Positions 26,318 to 35,030 of a stretch of 41,426 bases of DNA are shown in pieces. The position numbers and the translations under genes were made by a program. Source of the DNA: Acidimicrobiaceae bacterium (GTDB lineage: Bacteria; Actinomycetota; Acidimicrobiia; Acidimicrobiales; Ilumatobacteraceae). Position 1 is the stretch's first letter. The number at the start of each line of letters is the position of its first letter. The stretch lies in assembly GCA_016722025.1 (NCBI GenBank), contig JADKGZ010000026.1, positions 1 to 41,426 on the forward strand, given 5' to 3'. The notes under the pieces were generated by a model, which worked only from the letters and a program-made list of their open reading frames with translations, was not told the origin of the DNA and did no database searches.

Positions 26318-27075
26318 GCACCTCGCTGCTCGAACACGCCACGCAGCACCTGCGGCTTGTCGGTCATGATGCCGTCGACGCCCAGATCGAGCAGTCGGTG
26401 CATCTCCGCGGGTTCGTCGATGGTCCACACGTGCACCTTGATACCAAGCGCGTGCGCTCTGCGCACAAACCGCTCGTTCACCACCGTGATCGGCCCTTGC
26501 TGCACAGGGACCTGCGCCGCGTTGGCCGCCGGGCGGCGGGGCCGACCGAAGCGCAGCGCGACCACGCCGCCGGGGCTGAGCGCAGTGCACAACCTGTCGC
26601 CGAGCCGGGCGGTGAGCCGCTTCATCCGCCGATCACTGAACGCCCCCACGCACACACGGTCGAGCGCGGCGCAGCGCACGAGTGTGGTGACCAGTGCATC
26701 CTCCGCCGTGTTGGTCTTGCAGTCGATGTTCACCCGCAGCTCGGGCCAGGTGCCGAGCAGGTCCTCCAGCAGTGGGATCGGCGCGGTGCCGTCGACCAGC
26801 GCGGTCTTCACCTCGCTCCAGGGCAGGTCGCTGATGCGGCCGGGGCGCCCACAGGTGCGGCTGAGGTCGTCGTCGTGGAAGGCCACCAGGATGCCGTCGG
26901 CGGTGACCTGCACATCGGTCTCCACGTAGCGGTAGCCGGCATCGATCGCGTACTGGAAGGCCGGCATCGTGTTCTCCGGCACGTCGCTGGCGCCACCGCG
27001 GTGTGCGAACGGGATGGGGCCGTCCCACTCGAGGTAGGGGTGCAGGCGACCCATCGTTCGGTCATGGGAGTTCAT
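26308..27075 (-). CDS. Glycerophosphodiester phosphodiesterase
   Basis: A 255-residue GDPD-family TIM barrel. The catalytic block is AHRGGASDVPENT (about 24-36; H25 and R26), the metal ligands are in YVETDVQ (E52, D54), and the second catalytic His is in FHDDD (H67). The protein ends with a VWTIDEPAEMHRLLDLGVDG segment, also typical. It would hydrolyse a glycerophosphodiester to an alcohol and glycerol-3-phosphate. No signal peptide is seen. ATG 27075 is used because the longer start at 27114 would run into the divergent aldehyde dehydrogenase (27098). ATG 27054 is also possible. It is the first gene of the minus-strand array, and the 22-bp divergent space must hold both start regions. Confidence 0.9.
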   Translation of the reverse strand: MNSHDRTMGRLHPYLEWDGPIPFAHRGGASDVPENTMPAFQYAIDAGYRYVETDVQVTADGILVAFHDDDLSRTCGRPGRISDLPWSEVKTALVDGTAPIPLLEDLLGTWPELRVNIDCKTNTAEDALVTTLVRCAALDRVCVGAFSDRRMKRLTARLGDRLCTALSPGGVVALRFGRPRRPAANAAQVPVQQGPITVVNERFVRRAHALGIKVHVWTIDEPAEMHRLLDLGVDGIMTDKPQVLRGVFEQRGAWR

Positions 27076-27097
27076 CGAGCCCAGTATCGTCGCTGGC

Positions 27098-28481
27098 ATG
27101 TCCGATGTGATCACCGTCCGCTCGCCCTACGACGATTCCGTCATCGGCGAGATCCCTGCGATGACGGCCGCCGACGTCGACCGCGCCGTCGCCATCGCCA
27201 AGGCGGCGCTCCACGCCAACCCGCTGCCGTTGTGGAAGCGGGCCGACATCCTCGACCGCGCGTCCGCTCGCCTCACCGCCCGGCGCGAGGAGTTCGCCCA
27301 GATCATCGCCAAAGAGGCGGCCAAGCCCATCAAGACCGCGCGCGTCGAGGCCGAGCGTGCTGCCGGCACGTTCCAGTTCGCTGCCGCCGAGGCGCGCAAG
27401 CTGAGCGGCGAGATGATCCCCCTCGATGCCATTCCGGCGGGGGAGGGCAAGGTGGGCTTCACCTTGCGCATCCCCATCGGTGTGGTCGGTGCCATCGCGC
27501 CGTTCAACTTCCCGCTCAACCTGGTGGTGCACAAGGTCGGCCCGGCCATCGCCGCCGGCTGCCCGGTGGTGCTGAAGCCCGCCAGCCAGACGCCGTTCAG
27601 CAGCCTCGCGCTGGCGCAGATGCTCATCGACGAGTGCGGGCTGCCCGCCGGAGTACCTGCAGGTGGTCACCGGCGGCGGCAGCACCGTCGGCAACGCCAT
27701 CGTCGACCACCCCGACATCGCGCTCATCACGTTCACCGGGTCGCCGGAGGTGGGTTGGGGCATCCGGGCGCGGGCGCCTCGCAAGCGCGTCGGGCTCGAG
27801 CTGGGCAACAACGCACCGTGCATCATCGAGGCCGATGGCGACTGGCAGGCGGCGGCGGCCAAGATCAAGATGGCGGGCTTCAGTCATGCCGGCCAGAGCT
27901 GCATCTCCACGCAGCGCGTGCTCGTGCATCGTTCCATCGCCGACGAGTTCACTGCGGCACTCGTCGCGCACGTCGACACGCTGGTCGTCGGCGACCCGCT
28001 CGACGAAGCAACCGACGTCTCGGCACTCATCTCCAAGGGTGAGCGCGATCGCGTTGCCGGGTGGGTGGAGGAAGCCCGTGCCGCTGGCGCCACGGTGGCC
28101 ACCGGCGGTTCGCTCACCGACGACGGCGTGCTGCGGCCGACGGTGATCGCCAACGCCACCCCCGACCTGAAGGTGTGTGCACAGGAGGTGTTCGGGCCGG
28201 TGGTCACGGTCACGGCCTACGACACGCTCGACGAAGCGATCGCGCTGGCCAACGACACCAAGTTCGGGCTGCAGGCCGCAATCTTCACCTGCGACATCAC
28301 CAAGGCGCTGCAGGCGGTGCACACGCTCGACTTCGGTGGGGTGCTGGTCAACGAAGTGCCCACCTGGCGAGCCGACCAGCAGCCGTACGGCGGGTTGCGC
28401 GACAGCGGCAACACTCGCGAGGGGCCGGCGTTCAGCGTCAAGGAGATGACCGAGATCCGCATGGTCGTGCTGTCGAGATGA
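27098..28481 (+). CDS. Aldehyde dehydrogenase family protein (one frameshift)
   Basis: An NAD(P)-dependent dehydrogenase of about 460 residues that oxidises an aldehyde to an acid. The cofactor region has PIGVVGAIAPFNFPLN and VLKPASQTPFSS. The catalytic Glu is in GLELGNNAP and the catalytic Cys in AGQSCIS. The end block GGLRDSGNTREG is typical. The frame breaks at about 27650: GLPA reads in one frame and EYLQVVTGGGS in the next, cured by removing one G from the GCCGGAG context. Both parts are fully conserved. The stop overlaps ATG 28478 of the Gfo/Idh/MocA gene (ATGA). The gene is transcribed divergently from the GDPD-GGT-amidohydrolase-ABC array and may complete the same pathway. Confidence 0.87.
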
Positions 28482-29416
28482 GCTCGCTGCCGATCAGGTG
28501 GGGTGTGCTCGGCGGCTCGAGCCACATCTTCCGCAAGAGCCTGCGGCCGGCGATGTTGGCTGCCGGTCACACCATTGCCGCCGAGCCGAGCCGCGAGGGC
28601 GAGTCGCTGGCGCCGTATTCGGCGATGCTGGCGCGTCCCGACATCGATGCCGTGTACAACCCGCTGCCCAACCACCTGCACGCGGAGTGGACTCATCGTG
28701 CCCTCGACGCCGGCAAGCACGTGCTGTGCGAGAAGCCACTGACACTGTCGCCCAGCGACACTGCGGCAGTGTTCGAGCATGCAGCGGCGGCCGGGCTCAC
28801 TGTGCTCGAGGCGTACATGTGGCCGCACCACCCGCGAGCGGCGCGGCTGCTGCAGCTGGCCGGTAGTGGCGAGCTGGGCTGGTTGCAGCACGGCACCGCG
28901 TCGTTCAGTTGGCCGATGGACCTGGCCGGCGGCGACCACCGCCTGGATCTCCGTGGCGCGGGTGCTCTGTTCGATGTGGGCATCTACTGCATCGCTCCGT
29001 TCATGCTGATGGCCCGGCGCGACGCGGTGGCGGTGGGCGCCAACGCGGTGCGCAACACGGCAGGCGTCGACATCGCGATGACCGGATGGGTGGATTGGGG
29101 TGGTGGCTTCGGCACCTCGTTCGGGGTTTCGTTCGATGCTCCTTCGCACCGCTCGATGGGGCTCGCCGCCAGCGAGGCCATCGTCAAGGTGCCGGGCTGG
29201 CATGCGCCGGGCCCGCTCGAGCCGAGCGAGCTCGTCATCGAACGCCGCGATGGCACCGAGGAGCACCTCCAATGCGACGGTGGCGACGCCTACTGCGCAC
29301 TGGTCGGCCACTTCGCCGACGTGGTGGCCGGCGCCGCCCAACCGGTGTTCGGTGCTGCGGAGAGCCTGCGGCTGGCCGACGTGCTGCAGCGGCTGCACGT
29401 CGCCAGCGCGCACTGA
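28478..29416 (+). CDS. Gfo/Idh/MocA family oxidoreductase
   Basis: A 312-residue NAD(P)-dependent dehydrogenase of the glucose-fructose oxidoreductase type. The Rossmann start is RWGVLGGSS (about 7-15), the substrate-contact Lys is in CEKPLTL (84-90), and the C-terminal domain includes GAGALFDVGIYCI. Between the second strand (AAEPSR) and the AMLARPDIDAVYNP block, about a dozen residues are missing compared with usual members, which have a longer A-x-x-F-A-x-x-x-G segment there. As the frame is maintained, this could be a real short loop or a deletion. The gene is coupled to the aldehyde dehydrogenase (ATGA). The substrate is probably a sugar, polyol or related compound, but is not known. Confidence 0.86.
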   Translation: MSSLPIRWGVLGGSSHIFRKSLRPAMLAAGHTIAAEPSREGESLAPYSAMLARPDIDAVYNPLPNHLHAEWTHRALDAGKHVLCEKPLTLSPSDTAAVFEHAAAAGLTVLEAYMWPHHPRAARLLQLAGSGELGWLQHGTASFSWPMDLAGGDHRLDLRGAGALFDVGIYCIAPFMLMARRDAVAVGANAVRNTAGVDIAMTGWVDWGGGFGTSFGVSFDAPSHRSMGLAASEAIVKVPGWHAPGPLEPSELVIERRDGTEEHLQCDGGDAYCALVGHFADVVAGAAQPVFGAAESLRLADVLQRLHVASAH

Positions 29417-29476
29417 TCGCACCGAGCGCCACGGCTCCTGACTCGCACCTCGCCGAGGCTCACTAGGGTACGCAGC

Positions 29477-30847
29477 GTGCACGACTCACCACTGGCTGCA
29501 AGCGCGGACATCCGTCCGCGGGCGTTGGCAGCGGAACGCGTGCTGCACCACCTGCGGCCGCTGGTGGCGGTGATCGACAAGACCGGCGTGTTCGTCGACG
29601 CCTGGGGCGCGCACGGTGCCTTTCTCGGTTACCGGCCGGAAGGCCTCATCGGGCGTCAGTCGCTCGACCTGGTGGTGCCGCGCGAGCAGGAGATGGTCGC
29701 GTCGATCTTCCAGCAGGCAGCGGAGCGGCAGGACTTCAGCGTCGACATGCCGGTGCCGTTCCAGCTGACGCTGGTGGCCGCGTCGGGGGCGACGGCACTC
29801 GTCGATGTCAGCGCCGTGGCCGTGAGGGATGGTTCGGCGTTCGAAGGTTGGGTGGTCAGCTTCGTGCCGCACTCCACCCGATCCACCCCCACCGGCGCGT
29901 TGGAGGCGCTGCTGCGTGGCGGGGCCGTCGATGAGGTGCTCGAGCGCTGCGCCGATGCGTTGGTCGGCGACCGGACCGACAGCCGCCACCTGGTTGGCTG
30001 CGTCCTGAGCCAGCCGGTGCACGGCCGGTTCACGCGGTTGCACGGCAGCACCGTGAGCAGCGCGCTGCGCGACGCGGTGCACCAGCAGATGCACCTGTCG
30101 TCCGCTCCGTGGGCCGAGGTCGAGTCGCGAACAGTGGCGCTCTTCGGGCTCGACGAGCTGCCGATGGCCCTGGCCGACGCGGCTCGGGCGGAGAAGTTCG
30201 AGGCGCTGGTCGCCGTGCCCATCGATGTCGACGGCACCCGTGCTGCCGCACTGGTGGGGTTCATCGCACCGCATCGGCGGCCGCTGCCCGGCTTCGTCCG
30301 GCAACTGTTCGATCATCTCGCCGACATCACTGCGCTCGCGCTCTCGCATCAGTGGTCCAACGACGATCTCCGCCGGGCTGCACGTAGCGACGGGTTGACC
30401 GGTGTCGCCAATCGAACGGGCTTCGACGAGCAGATGATGACCTGTGATCCGGCGCTCATCACGGTGCTGTACATCGACCTCGACGAGTTCAAGGCGATCA
30501 ACGACGTGCACGGGCACGAGTGCGGGGATCGTGTGCTGGTGGAAGTTGCACGGCGCCTGGTGAGCGTCTCCGGCCCAACGGATCTGGTGGCGCGGTTGGG
30601 CGGTGACGAGTTCGCTCTCGTGCACTTCGGTGTCGACATCGAAGCCGCGCGAGAGATCGGCGAGCAGGTGGTCGTGGCGGTCGGCCAGCCATTGCCCGAC
30701 GACTGTGGTGCAGACAAGGTCACGGTCAGCGTCGGCGTCGCCGTGGGCAGCGAGCATGCTCGGCCGCGTGAGGTGCTCAGTGCCGCCGACCGTGCGCTGC
30801 TCGGCGCCAAACGCTCCGGCCGCAACCGAGTGCAGGTGTCGCTGTAG
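29477..30847 (+). CDS. PAS-GAF-GGDEF diguanylate cyclase
   Basis: A 456-residue soluble signalling protein. The N-terminal PAS-like domain (about 25-130) includes LVAVIDKTGVFVDAWGAHG and YRPEGLIGRQSLDLVVP. A GAF-like domain follows (about 140-290). The C-terminal GGDEF domain has the intact active-site sequence GGDEF at about 375-379, with DGLTGVANR and YIDLDEFKAINDVHGH ahead of it. It should make cyclic di-GMP from GTP in response to a ligand or redox cue sensed by PAS/GAF. The position nine residues before GGDEF, where the inhibitory I-site R-x-x-D sits, reads G-P-T-D, so product feedback is probably absent. GTG 29477 is the start. It is transcribed alone. Confidence 0.9.
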   Translation: MHDSPLAASADIRPRALAAERVLHHLRPLVAVIDKTGVFVDAWGAHGAFLGYRPEGLIGRQSLDLVVPREQEMVASIFQQAAERQDFSVDMPVPFQLTLVAASGATALVDVSAVAVRDGSAFEGWVVSFVPHSTRSTPTGALEALLRGGAVDEVLERCADALVGDRTDSRHLVGCVLSQPVHGRFTRLHGSTVSSALRDAVHQQMHLSSAPWAEVESRTVALFGLDELPMALADAARAEKFEALVAVPIDVDGTRAAALVGFIAPHRRPLPGFVRQLFDHLADITALALSHQWSNDDLRRAARSDGLTGVANRTGFDEQMMTCDPALITVLYIDLDEFKAINDVHGHECGDRVLVEVARRLVSVSGPTDLVARLGGDEFALVHFGVDIEAAREIGEQVVVAVGQPLPDDCGADKVTVSVGVAVGSEHARPREVLSAADRALLGAKRSGRNRVQVSL

Positions 30848-31055
30848 CACTGGCGAAACCGGCGATCTCCTTGGCGTCGCGGCAGCACGGGGGTGTTCAT
30901 CTCGTGGCACGGAAACGCAGGTTGGCACCCCCCGCAACCACAGATGTCGTTGCCGTGGCGCGAGCACCCCGCACATGGGGGCTGCCCACCAACCGAGAGC
31001 AGTGCGATGGTCGGTCAGCTCCTCGAGCGCCGGGCGTTGCGTCCGGTCATCACGT
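30848..31055. other. 208-bp non-coding gap between convergent genes
   Basis: No supported gene is seen here between the GGDEF gene (+) and the acyl-CoA synthetase (-). A loose inverted repeat, CGGGGGTG (30888-30895) against CACCCCCCG (30926-30934), with one unpaired C and a 30-nt loop, could act as a terminator, but it is weak. Confidence 0.4.
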
Positions 31056-32611
31056 CTAGATGCTGCGGCCGGCGGCCTGCCAGTACTCGTCCTTGAGCAG
31101 GCGCTTGTAGAGCTTGCCGGTGGGGTGGCGCGGCAGTTCGTCGCGGAAGTCGATGCTGCGTGGGCACTTCACGTCGGCGAGGTGCGATCGACAGAACGCG
31201 ATCAGCTCCTTGGCCAGTGCGGCAGCTTCTTCCTCGGAGGCGGGCGGCGACACCGGCTGCACCACGGCCTTCACCTCTTCGCCGAAGTCGTCGTTGGGCA
31301 CACCGAACACGGCCACGTCGACCACCTTCGGGTGGGTGACGAGCACGTTCTCTGCCTCCTGCGGGTAGATGTTGACCCCACCGGAGATGATCATGTACGC
31401 CTTGCGGTCGGTGAGGTACAGGAAGTTGTCGGCATCGAGGTAGCCAACGTCGCCGAGCGTGCTCCATGGTTGCTGGGGGTGCCGCGAGCTCTTCGTCTTC
31501 TCCGCATCGTTGTGGTACTCGAACTGGGCGCCGCCTTCGAAGTACACCGTGCCGCTCTCACCCTGTGGCAGCTCTTCGCCCTCGTCGCCGCAGATGTGCA
31601 GCACACAGCCGATGGGTGTGCCGACGGTGCCAGGGTGAGCCAGCCACTGCGTGCTGTTGCAGTAGACGAACCCGTTGCCCTCGGTGCCGGCGTAGTACTC
31701 GTGGATGATGGGGCCGAACCACTCGATCATCTGCTGCTTCACCGGCACCGGGCATGGCGCGGCGGCGTGGATGACGCACTGCAACGACGACACGTCGTAC
31801 TGCGACCGAACCTCTGCAGGCAGCTTGAGCATGCGAATGAACATCGTCGGCACCACCTGGCTCACCGTTGCGCGATGCCGCTGGGCCAGCGCCAGGTACT
31901 GCTCGGGGTCGAAGTGCTCCATCGCGATCACGGTGCAGCCCAGCTGTTGCGCTGCCATGCAGAAGCGCAGCGGGGCAGCATGGTAGAAGGGCGCGGGGGA
32001 GAGGTACACGCTCTCGCCGGTGACGCCGAAAAGCAGCGTCAGCAGCGGTGACACACCGTTGGCAGTGGTCTCCAACGGGTTGGCGACGAACGCTCGCGAC
32101 ACGCCTTTCGGCTGGCCGGTGGTGCCCGACGAGTAGAGCATGTCGGTGCCGGCGATGCGTTCCTCGGGGAGCGGGGTGGTCGGTTGGTCGCTCACCGCCG
32201 CCTCGTAGGCGTCGTAGCCCGCGACCGTTCCATCGAGCATCAGCCGCAAACCCACATGAGGCGTGGTGGGCATGATCTCGGTGGCTTGATCGGCCTTGTA
32301 GTGCGAGGTGATGAACACCTTGGCCGCGCAGTCGTTGATGATGTAGCTCAGCTCGCCGCTGGGGAGGCGGCTGGAGGCGCACGTGTACACGGCGCCGGCG
32401 TAGTGGCACCCCACACCACCTCCAGGTAGCGGTCGTGGTTCTCCATGCAGATGGCCACGTGGTCACCCGGCTGCACGCCCGCCGAGCGCAACAGGTGGCT
32501 GAGCTGATTGGCCGCGGCATCGAGCTGGGCGAAGGTCTGCGTGAAGCCGCTGCCGCCCATGACGACGGCAAGCTTGTCGGGGTGAGTGTTCAGGAACGCG
32601 CCGGGAAACAT
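31056..32611 (-). CDS. Acyl-CoA synthetase (AMP-binding, ANL superfamily; one frameshift)
   Basis: An acid:CoA ligase of about 518 residues. The ATP-binding P-loop is YSSGTTGQPKGV, the A5 motif is EYYAGTEG, A7 is LGDVGYLDADNFLY, and the C-terminal hinge and Lys motif are YMIISGG and PTGKLYKR. It activates a carboxylic acid to acyl-AMP and then acyl-CoA in the cytoplasm. The N-terminal block (PDKLAVV to RYLEVVWG) and the main body starting CHYAGAVYT lie in different frames; one lost base at about 32410 explains this. ATG 32611 is the start. The Gly/His-rich context resembles the fatty-acid/steroid acyl-CoA ligases (FadD4-like) of actinobacteria. Chain-length preference is not readable. It is divergent from the SirB1-like gene with a 33-bp gap. 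Confidence 0.85.
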
Positions 32612-32644
32612 GGCGGCGAACGTAGCCGACGGTACGTTCACCAC

Positions 32645-33307
32645 ATGGATCCGGCGGACCGCTTCGTGGAACTGGTCAATCGACCCGCCTCCGAGTCGCA
32701 TCTCGACCTGATGGCTGGGCTCATCGGCGCGTCGTTCGAACCGTCCACCGACGTCGGTGACGTGATCCTCGGGCTCGATCGGCTTGCCGACGGCTGCGCC
32801 CCGTCGTTCGACTCCATCATGTCGGCGCTGTTCATGTCCGGGCAGCTGCGCGGCAACAAGGCCGACTACGGCGACCCGGCCAACTCGTACCTGCATCGAG
32901 TCCTGGCCACCGGGCTGGGCATTCCCATCACGTTGGGCATCTGCGCGATGGAGGTCGGTCGCCGGTTGGACGTGCCGATCGAAGGCATCGGTCTGCCCGG
33001 TCACTTCCTGGTGCGCTGCAACAACGAGCTGGCCGACCCGTTTCACGGCGGGCAGCGCTACAGCGCCGACGAGCTCGAGCCCGCCTGGCAACGCATCACC
33101 GGCATGACCGTGCCGCTCGATCGCCGATTGGTGCAGCCAACGCACACGCGCTCCATCCTGTTGCGCATGCTCAACAACCTGAAGAACACCCTCGTCGCGA
33201 TGGATGAGCCTGGGCCGTTGGGCACGCTCGCCAAGCTGCGCGGGGCCTTTCCCGAGTTGGCGAACGAGCGAGCAGAGCACGCTCGCTGGCTGCGACACTG
33301 GAACTGA
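32645..33307 (+). CDS. SirB1/transglutaminase-like family protein
   Basis: A 220-residue protein with the SirB1_N/transglutaminase-like-2 arrangement. It contains NSYLHRVLATGLGIPITLG and a GIGLPGHFLVR segment, in which the His is the usual conserved one. DPFHGG follows and supplies the Asp. A clear catalytic Cys is not at the usual place: Cys in LGICAMEVG is nearby but in a Y-L-x-V-L context the family often has Ser/Asn. The role of this family is unknown. Some members are linked to proteolysis or protein crosslinking. ATG 32645 gives the full domain. The stop (33305-33307) overlaps the ATG of the flavin reductase, so the two are coupled. Confidence 0.84.
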   Translation: MDPADRFVELVNRPASESHLDLMAGLIGASFEPSTDVGDVILGLDRLADGCAPSFDSIMSALFMSGQLRGNKADYGDPANSYLHRVLATGLGIPITLGICAMEVGRRLDVPIEGIGLPGHFLVRCNNELADPFHGGQRYSADELEPAWQRITGMTVPLDRRLVQPTHTRSILLRMLNNLKNTLVAMDEPGPLGTLAKLRGAFPELANERAEHARWLRHWN

Positions 33308-33894
33308 TGATCGACCAGGTGCTGAAGCGTTCGCTCGGGCAGATGATGCACGGGGTGCAGGTGGTGGGAGCGCACCACGAGGGGCTGGCTCGTGCGTACT
33401 GCAGTCACTGGGTCAGCCAGGTCAGCTTCGACGAGCCGATCGTGATGGCCAGCGTCTCGCCGAAGCACGACACGTTTCCACTCATCGTCGCCAGCGGCGA
33501 GTTCGCAGTCAGCGTGCTCGCCGGCGACCAGGTGGCCGCCGGCCAGTACTTCTCGTACCCAGGGCGCAAGTTCCGGTACCTGGCCGACGAGTTCCTCGAC
33601 GTGTTTCCCGGCACGGAGCTGCCGGTGGTTCGCGATGCCATCTCGTGGTTGCGTTGCGAGGTGTTCGACACGAAGGCGTTGAGCGACCACGTGCTGTTCT
33701 TCACTCGCGTCGTCGCCGTGCATGCCGGCCGCCTGAAAGAGCCGCCGCTGCTGTACTCGAGCAGGCTGGGGTGGCGCATCGCCGGCGACAAGGCCCGCGA
33801 GCCGGGCACGTCGATTCGCGACGGTTTGCTCGCCCGCTTGGCTGCGCTGGGCATCGACGATGCCGACGAGCCCGAAGGAGGCGACGACGAATGA
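33307..33894 (+). CDS. Flavin reductase-like (FMN-binding split-barrel) protein
   Basis: A 195-residue protein with the split-barrel flavin fold. The N-terminal part has MMHGVQVVGAHHEG and ARAYCSHWVSQVSFDEP, followed by IVMASVSPKHDTFPLI and FAVSVLAGDQ, the usual flavin-contact strands. It could supply reduced flavin to an oxygenase or act as a ferric/flavin reductase. No monooxygenase partner is next to it. ATG 33307 overlaps the SirB1-like stop, and its own stop overlaps ATG 33891 of the hydrolase (ATGA), so all three belong to one operon. The C-terminus is unusually acidic (DDADEPEGGDDE). Confidence 0.86.
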   Translation: MIDQVLKRSLGQMMHGVQVVGAHHEGLARAYCSHWVSQVSFDEPIVMASVSPKHDTFPLIVASGEFAVSVLAGDQVAAGQYFSYPGRKFRYLADEFLDVFPGTELPVVRDAISWLRCEVFDTKALSDHVLFFTRVVAVHAGRLKEPPLLYSSRLGWRIAGDKAREPGTSIRDGLLARLAALGIDDADEPEGGDDE

Positions 33895-34922
33895 CCCAGC
33901 TCCTCGCAGGTTCTCCACTGGAGCCAGCACACTTCCCGGTGGGGCGCCGCACCATCACGGTGGTCGATCACCAGCGCAACGACCGCCGGCTCGCGATCGA
34001 CCTCTGGTACCCGGCCGCTGTCGGCGATGCCGAGCGATCGGTGTACGAGCTGTTTCCCGGGGTGTCCTTCGCGGCGGCGACCGCTCAGCACGAGGCCCCG
34101 GCGCGCAGCGGCAAGTATCCGCTGATCCTGTTCTCGCACGGGCGCACCGGCATGCGCTTCTCGTACGCGATGGCGTGCGAGGCGTTCGCCGCTCGGGGCG
34201 CGATCGTGGTGTCGTCGGATCATCCCGGCGATGCCTTGGCGGATTGGCTGCTGGGCACCCACACCGACGACCGCACCAACGAGGTCGATCGCGTTGCCGA
34301 CGCACATCTGGTGCTGCACCTGCTGCTCGGCGGCGCCGACCCGCTCCCCGTCGACCTTGCCAACGCGATCGACCACGACAGGGTCGTGCTGGCCGGGCAC
34401 TCGTACGGAGCCTTCACCGCGTTCGCCGCCGCAGCGGGCAGCAGAGGCGTCGAGGCCCATGAGCGCGTGCGCGCCGTGGTCGGCTTCCAGGCCTACACAC
34501 GCTCCATGAGCGACGGTCTGCTCGGTCGCGTCGCCGTGCCCGCGCTGCTGGTGGTCTCCACAGCAGATCAGGTCACGCCGCCCGGCGTGGATGCCGAACG
34601 GCCGTGGGCACTGCTGCGTGGCCGACCCACGTGGCGCCTCGACCTGGAGGGCGCCGGCCATCAGGCCATCAGCGACATCGCCCTGTACGCGGAGCTGGCC
34701 CATCGTGTGCCGGCACTGCCCGCGTTGGTTCGCGACTACCTCGTGCAGGCGGCCGCCGGGTCGGAAGCCGCGGCCGGTCGCTCGTGGCGGCAACTGCAGC
34801 AGGTGCAGGTGTCGGCAACGTGGGCGTTCCTGCAGGTCGCGCTCGGCCTCGACGTCGACGCGGGGGAGGCGGAAGCCCTCCGGCTCGAATCACTGCCCGG
34901 GGTCGAGCTGCGCCGTCGCTGA
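33891..34922 (+). CDS. Alpha/beta hydrolase (PAF-acetylhydrolase/dienelactone hydrolase-like)
   Basis: A 343-residue serine hydrolase. The oxyanion strand is YPLILFSHGRTG (about 76-87) and the nucleophile elbow is GHSYG (169-173, Ser 171). The acid is probably the Asp in VVSTADQVTP (about 225-235) and the base His is in GAGHQAIS. The N-terminal region (RRLAIDLWYPA) resembles platelet-activating-factor acetylhydrolase-like bacterial proteins. No signal peptide is seen, so it is probably cytoplasmic, hydrolysing an ester or lactone. It is the third gene of the SirB1-like/flavin reductase operon. The combination with a flavin reductase would fit Baeyer-Villiger or oxygenase chemistry followed by lactone opening, but no oxygenase is present. 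Confidence 0.86.
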   Translation: MTQLLAGSPLEPAHFPVGRRTITVVDHQRNDRRLAIDLWYPAAVGDAERSVYELFPGVSFAAATAQHEAPARSGKYPLILFSHGRTGMRFSYAMACEAFAARGAIVVSSDHPGDALADWLLGTHTDDRTNEVDRVADAHLVLHLLLGGADPLPVDLANAIDHDRVVLAGHSYGAFTAFAAAAGSRGVEAHERVRAVVGFQAYTRSMSDGLLGRVAVPALLVVSTADQVTPPGVDAERPWALLRGRPTWRLDLEGAGHQAISDIALYAELAHRVPALPALVRDYLVQAAAGSEAAAGRSWRQLQQVQVSATWAFLQVALGLDVDAGEAEALRLESLPGVELRRR

Positions 34923-35030
34923 GGAACGGCACGGCGACCGTACGGTTCGGTAGTCGTTGCACAGGGCCACTATCGTCCACCGCGTTCCTTGCCAGGCCGT
35001 CCCGCCGGGCTCGTTCATCAGGAGTCACCG

